25,901 bases of DNA from Chromera velia (taxonomy: Eukaryota > Sar > Chromeraceae), in the NCBI GenBank assembly GCA_018398765.1, contig JAHBMJ010001590.1, positions 2,360 through 28,260 of the forward strand, given 5' to 3'. A program made the translations under genes and the position numbers. How positions within the stretch are numbered: position 1 is the stretch's first letter; every line of letters begins with the position of its first letter. Under the pieces are notes generated by a model. That model ran no database searches. It was not told the origin of the DNA and worked only from the letters and a program-made list of their open reading frames with translations. Positions 22,201 through 25,901 of the stretch are shown here, piece by piece.

Positions 22201-25200
22201 AGAAGAAGGAAAACGGACAGAGACACAACAAACGAAGGAGCTGCAGGAAGCCTTTAGAGCCAGACATTCAAAAAGACACAAGAAGCATGTCGACACATTT
22301 TCGCATAACTCTTGTGCTCCATCTTTCTTTCTTTTCCCCAACCGAACACTTCGCCCAAGGGGCCTCAACATGATCCAGAGCTGAAGATTCAAGGAGCTTC
22401 TTGCATTTACCTTGATCCTTGTTCATGCTTGTGAGGCTATCGAAGTGCAAAAGGTATTTTAGTCCCGGCGTCCAGCTCTGTTCATCCTCTGGGGAGAATT
22501 TCCCTCTCCACCTCTTCCTGCTCCAGGGATTCTTCAGCATCAACAGACGCTGGCCCTCCGCCTCCAGGATCTCAAGCACAGCGTACGCGTGGAGCCTGCA
22601 TGCACGCGCACAGTCAGTCAAATCAAGTAAAAGAAAGAAGTCGTTGTTTGCTATGAATGAAAAAGTCAATATCACATCGTGTGTAAGTTCCTTTTTTCTT
22701 GTGTGGGTCGAGACAGTGCGTGCGTGCATGCATGCACAAAGAAAGTATCAATCAACACACTGGGGAACGTGAATGACGACTCAGTGAAGCAGCTCACCGA
22801 CATAACACCTGAGCGTGTACCTCTTCCTGTGCATCCCCACTCGCTGACCCACGCGCTCGACACGTCAGAGAATCAGAGATTCGCCTCGAAACACCGCAAA
22901 CATGTTTTCCCTTTTGCATCTCTTACGCACCCACTTCGATCCAAATTCGCTCAATTAAGTCGACTCGACTGACTCTACAAGGCCGAGCCTCTCTGCCTCG
23001 TCCCTGCTCATCGGCGGCGTCGCCACAGTGGCAAGGAAGTCACCCGTCTCCATTCCTGACTTTAACAGACGCCAGCTGCAGCATCAATTCAATCACACAT
23101 TTTGCGCACATAGACACGTGCACACACATACAGAAAGAGAGAAAGAGAGAGAAAAGCAGAAAGAGAGAACATCCAGCTTCTTCTTCTCTTGCGGGCCAAC
23201 AGCTTTTCCTTCTCATCTCCCCCGGACTGCTTAATGCTGACGCACGATTCGATATGGCTGGCATGAAGTTTGTTCTCTTCATCACTATTCATGCTGTTAA
23301 TTCGACGACGTACAGTTTCTCTTTCTTGTTCCCCTCCCACTGGTCGAGGTTGATGTTCTCAGGAAGCCACTGGGTGAGCGCGTAGAGGTCCTGAGTCGAG
23401 AGGGACCCCGGAAAGTCGTATCCTCCGTGGGCCTTCAGGAAAGCCTTCTCGACAAGACTCAACTGCATGCACGTGCTCCCTCCAAAATAAAAATGCAAAA
23501 CGGAAGTTGCACAAAGGGAAAACCTCAGCATAAAAGCGAAACAAAAGAGGGGGCTGGGCGAGGGGGTCAATGCATAACCAGAAACTTTCAGAACGGACGA
23601 TGATTAGAGGACAGAGCGACCCTCCGCCGCTTTGCAAGCAACCAAGCCTCACGGACCTCTGACGAAACTGCTCAAAATTGATGATTCTGTACAAAGAAAA
23701 AAAAATAGAAACACAGCTTTACAGACCCACCCAGAGGTCATGGTTCTGCATCACGGCACAGATGGGGCGTCCATCTTCAGCTACAGGCAGAAGATCGTCG
23801 ATGACCACCCGTCTCCAGCACCCGTTCAGCCACAGACGCACAGAGTAACTCCCACTGCTGCTCACCACAGGCCGACCTGAAACAAAAAACAAACGCGCAT
23901 TTGACCGTTAGAGAGGAACTCGGATTCATGAAGAGACTGAAAAGGAGGAAGGCGGACAAAAAGACAGATGAATCCATAGATTGATGGGGAGAGCAGTGCG
24001 TGTGTTCACATTCAATTGCCTGCACCCGATTTCTGTCTGCCTCCCGTTCGAGGGCAGGCAGAGAGGCTGCGTGGGGCTTTTCCACACCGACAGAACCCCG
24101 GCAGCTGTATGTATGTCCATGGATTATTTTATTCCCCCCCCCCTCTCTTCTCTTATCGCTGACCTTTTTCATCCTGAGGAAATGCTCTGTGTATGCGTTC
24201 GGGTTCTGACCGGGGGGCGCTGAGGCCTCAGTGGGCCCTGGAAGGGAAAAGCCTTCCACCACAGACATCCAAGTGCCAGGACGCAGAGAGGGAGGGGGGG
24301 NGGGGGGGGGGGGCACTGGGAGTGAACATTTGAGGAGAGAGGGAGGGGTTCAGAGAGGGTGAGGAGGGGCTTTGGCCTGCTGTGTGTGCGTCAGGAAGAG
24401 GCAGTTGATTCGTCTCTGAGGGAACTCTTTTTCTGAGCAGAGGAAGGATCTTCTCTATCTCGAGTCTCTTCGAGGCAAGGGCAGCTGTCGATTGATTCTG
24501 TCCCCCAAAGAGAAGAACGGCTTGCTCGGCACGTCTGCAGTCCATGGCAGCCTGCAAGAAAAAAAGGAAGGAAGGAAGGAAGGCAGGCTCGATGTGACGG
24601 GTCCTCAAAAGAAGGAGCGAAGAGGCAAACAGAGAATCAAAAGTGAGAGACGAAGACAGGAAGGGAAAGGGGAATGAAAGAATCGGCCCTGCATGAACTT
24701 CATTTGGGAGGGACGTTGCCAATGCGCTGTAATTAAAATCACCATGGATCCAGAGGGATCCTGATGGTTACACAGTAAGTCAGAGGCAGGCAGGAGAAAG
24801 GAGGAGGGCCGAAACCCCCATGCACAGGCGCATGCAGAGTCACATATCACCAGGGAAGGGAACGACATGCAGGGAAGGGGAAGCAGGAGAAGATGAGAGG
24901 CAGAGGAAGCCCAGCATGCGAATAGAAGAAAGCATAGCGATCGAACGGGGAGAGAAAGGCAGAGAGCCTGTAAATGAATTTCTGGAGAGGGAAAGCAAGG
25001 GATGGAGACATGAACCAGACAGAGGGCAAGCGGTCAATAAGGAAGGAAGAGCCTGCAGGACCTACTTATACACTCTCCGACCAACCTTCTCGAGAAGCTC
25101 TACGGCATCTCTGAATCTGCCCTCTGCAGCTGCTTCTGTGCCGGCGTCAATCAGAGCTCGGATTTCCGTCTCCTCCGATGGTGCCGTCTCCGCGGTAGCC

Positions 25201-25504
25201 TTCTCTTTCATGTCTTCCCCTTTCGTCAAAGCATCTTCAGCAATCTCACTGAAGAGCTCCCATTCCCTGGATTCTGGTTGTCCGTACTTCTGCCTGGCCT
25301 GCAGAAGCACTGTGGCCGTCTCAATGTACAGGTTTTTCGCATCGTCGAACCGTCTCTGTTCCTCAGCCTGCATGTGGAGAGAGACAACGATCATCAGGTC
25401 ATGTGCACGCAGGCGAGCACCGAAAACCTGTATCAGTGAGCACGCACATATACCTCTTTCGCCTGTGCCTTGAGGGCTTCTGCACGGTCAATTTCAGGAA
25501 ACAT
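19278..25504 (-). CDS. CAPN7: Calpain-7-like (PalB-type) MIT-calpain, protease core incomplete in assembly
   Basis: Exons from 5': 25504-25454, 25367-25086, 24551-24164, 23876-23731, 23462-23314, 23075-22974, 22595-22411, 21979-21895, 21623-21434, 20940-20458, 20120-19974, 19472-19278. From exon 4 on, all phases agree. Exons 1-3 encode helical MIT-like repeats ([36 protein letters not shown]), as in calpain-7, which binds ESCRT-III. A Pro/Ser linker and [12 protein letters not shown] follow. Exons 4-8 are the second half of the protease core: [37 protein letters not shown], the catalytic-His segment [10 protein letters not shown], the catalytic-Asn segment LMLKNPW, and NWNPSLF. Exons 9-12 are two C2-like domains ([52 protein letters not shown]). 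The first half with the catalytic Cys is not found, and exon 3 (phase 0) does not fit exon 4 (two leading bases). Exon 3 also crosses an N in a homopolymer that breaks the frame. The exon 11 donor (AAG|GTGGCT) is the least sure. Confidence 0.93.
20160..20455. repeat. Purine-rich GA tract in calpain intron
   Basis: GAGAAAA and GAGC-type low-complexity sequence fills intron 10 of the calpain gene, and reads as a pyrimidine tract on the transcribed strand. It joins two exons into one misleading open frame at 20038-20931. Confidence 0.8.
24294..24313. repeat. Poly-G run with N inside calpain exon 3
   Basis: Seven G, an N at 24301, then twelve G. On the coding strand this is a proline homopolymer run in the linker between the MIT region and the protease core. 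The upstream frame ([17 protein letters not shown]) and the downstream frame ([18 protein letters not shown]) are offset, so the true run length is unknown. Confidence 0.9.
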
Positions 25505-25865
25505 GACTGCACGAGGGACAGGACGTCTTTCGACAACTAGCGAGACGGACAGCTACTGGCTATAGCATGTTTGTGTCTTGGACTGTCGCTTTTCAAGAAG
25601 CGGGGGTCACTGGCACGAATACTGAAAATCTGGGTATTCGAAAGGTTGTGTATGAGATTGGAGGTGTGTTCAGCGTGTGGTCAGGCAAGAAGATGTCCAA
25701 GAAGAAGAATTAGTCCCAGGGCCCGGGGCTGTGAGGGTCTGTGGCGACATCTTCGCGAAATCTCGTGCACTGCGACGCGCGCGCGAGCCGCGCGCGCTTT
25801 TACAGCTATGGGCTGATGATCGAGGATCGGATGTTTACCCCAATAGGGTCCGCGGGGGATCGGGC

Positions 25866-25896
<31 letters not shown>

Positions 25897-25901
25897 ACCC
25901 C
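25505..25901. promoter_or_regulatory. Calpain upstream region and contig end
   Basis: 397 bp upstream of the calpain start codon contain no recognised gene. A CG-rich inverted repeat GCGCGCGCGAGCCGCGCGCGC lies at about 25777-25797. The contig ends in about 30 C (25867-25896) plus ACCCC. A plus-strand frame at 25571-25816 has no domain and is not called. Confidence 0.5.

Overview
This is a contig from a nuclear genome. It carries spliced eukaryotic genes with GT-AG introns of roughly 40 to 900 bp, many microsatellites, and very long G/C homopolymers, including both contig ends and two runs broken by a single N. The genes are an asparaginyl-tRNA synthetase, a Tctex-type dynein light chain of the cilium-associated DYNLT2B class and a calpain-7-like protein. 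Together with TGCATGC-rich promoter regions, these suggest a flagellated alveolate, perhaps a chromerid alga such as Chromera. That assignment is inference; no marker in the window proves it.

Layout, left to right: (1) 164-5100 (+), the last nine exons of asparaginyl-tRNA synthetase, with the 5' part off the contig. (2) 5101-5640, an AT-rich block. (3) 5958-6390 (-), a decayed 3' end of a non-LTR retrotransposon. (4) 7164-8336 (-), a two-exon hypothetical gene with a possible mitochondrial presequence. (5) 8337-9877, a divergent promoter region. (6) 9878-12118 (+), a complete five-exon Tctex/DYNLT2B-like light chain. (7) 12200-13270, a second AT-rich block, then a CACT microsatellite. (8) 14369-15344 (-), a two-exon small secreted cysteine-rich protein. 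(9) 15345-16085, a divergent region dense in TGCATGCA. (10) 16086-17497 (+), a six-exon predicted secreted coiled-coil protein. (11) 17750-18830, a third AT-rich block. (12) 19278-25504 (-), a twelve-exon calpain-7-like gene (MIT, protease core, tandem C2-like domains). The catalytic-Cys half of its protease core cannot be found in the assembly.

The six genes strictly alternate in strand (+ - + - + -). Each convergent gap holds an AT-rich block, and the divergent gaps between start codons are GC/TGCATGC-rich. I see no operon or pathway cluster; three genes are housekeeping and three are of unknown function. No rRNA, tRNA or CRISPR array was recognised. I could not run alignments, so exon borders rest on reading-frame phase, splice dinucleotides and remembered family motifs.
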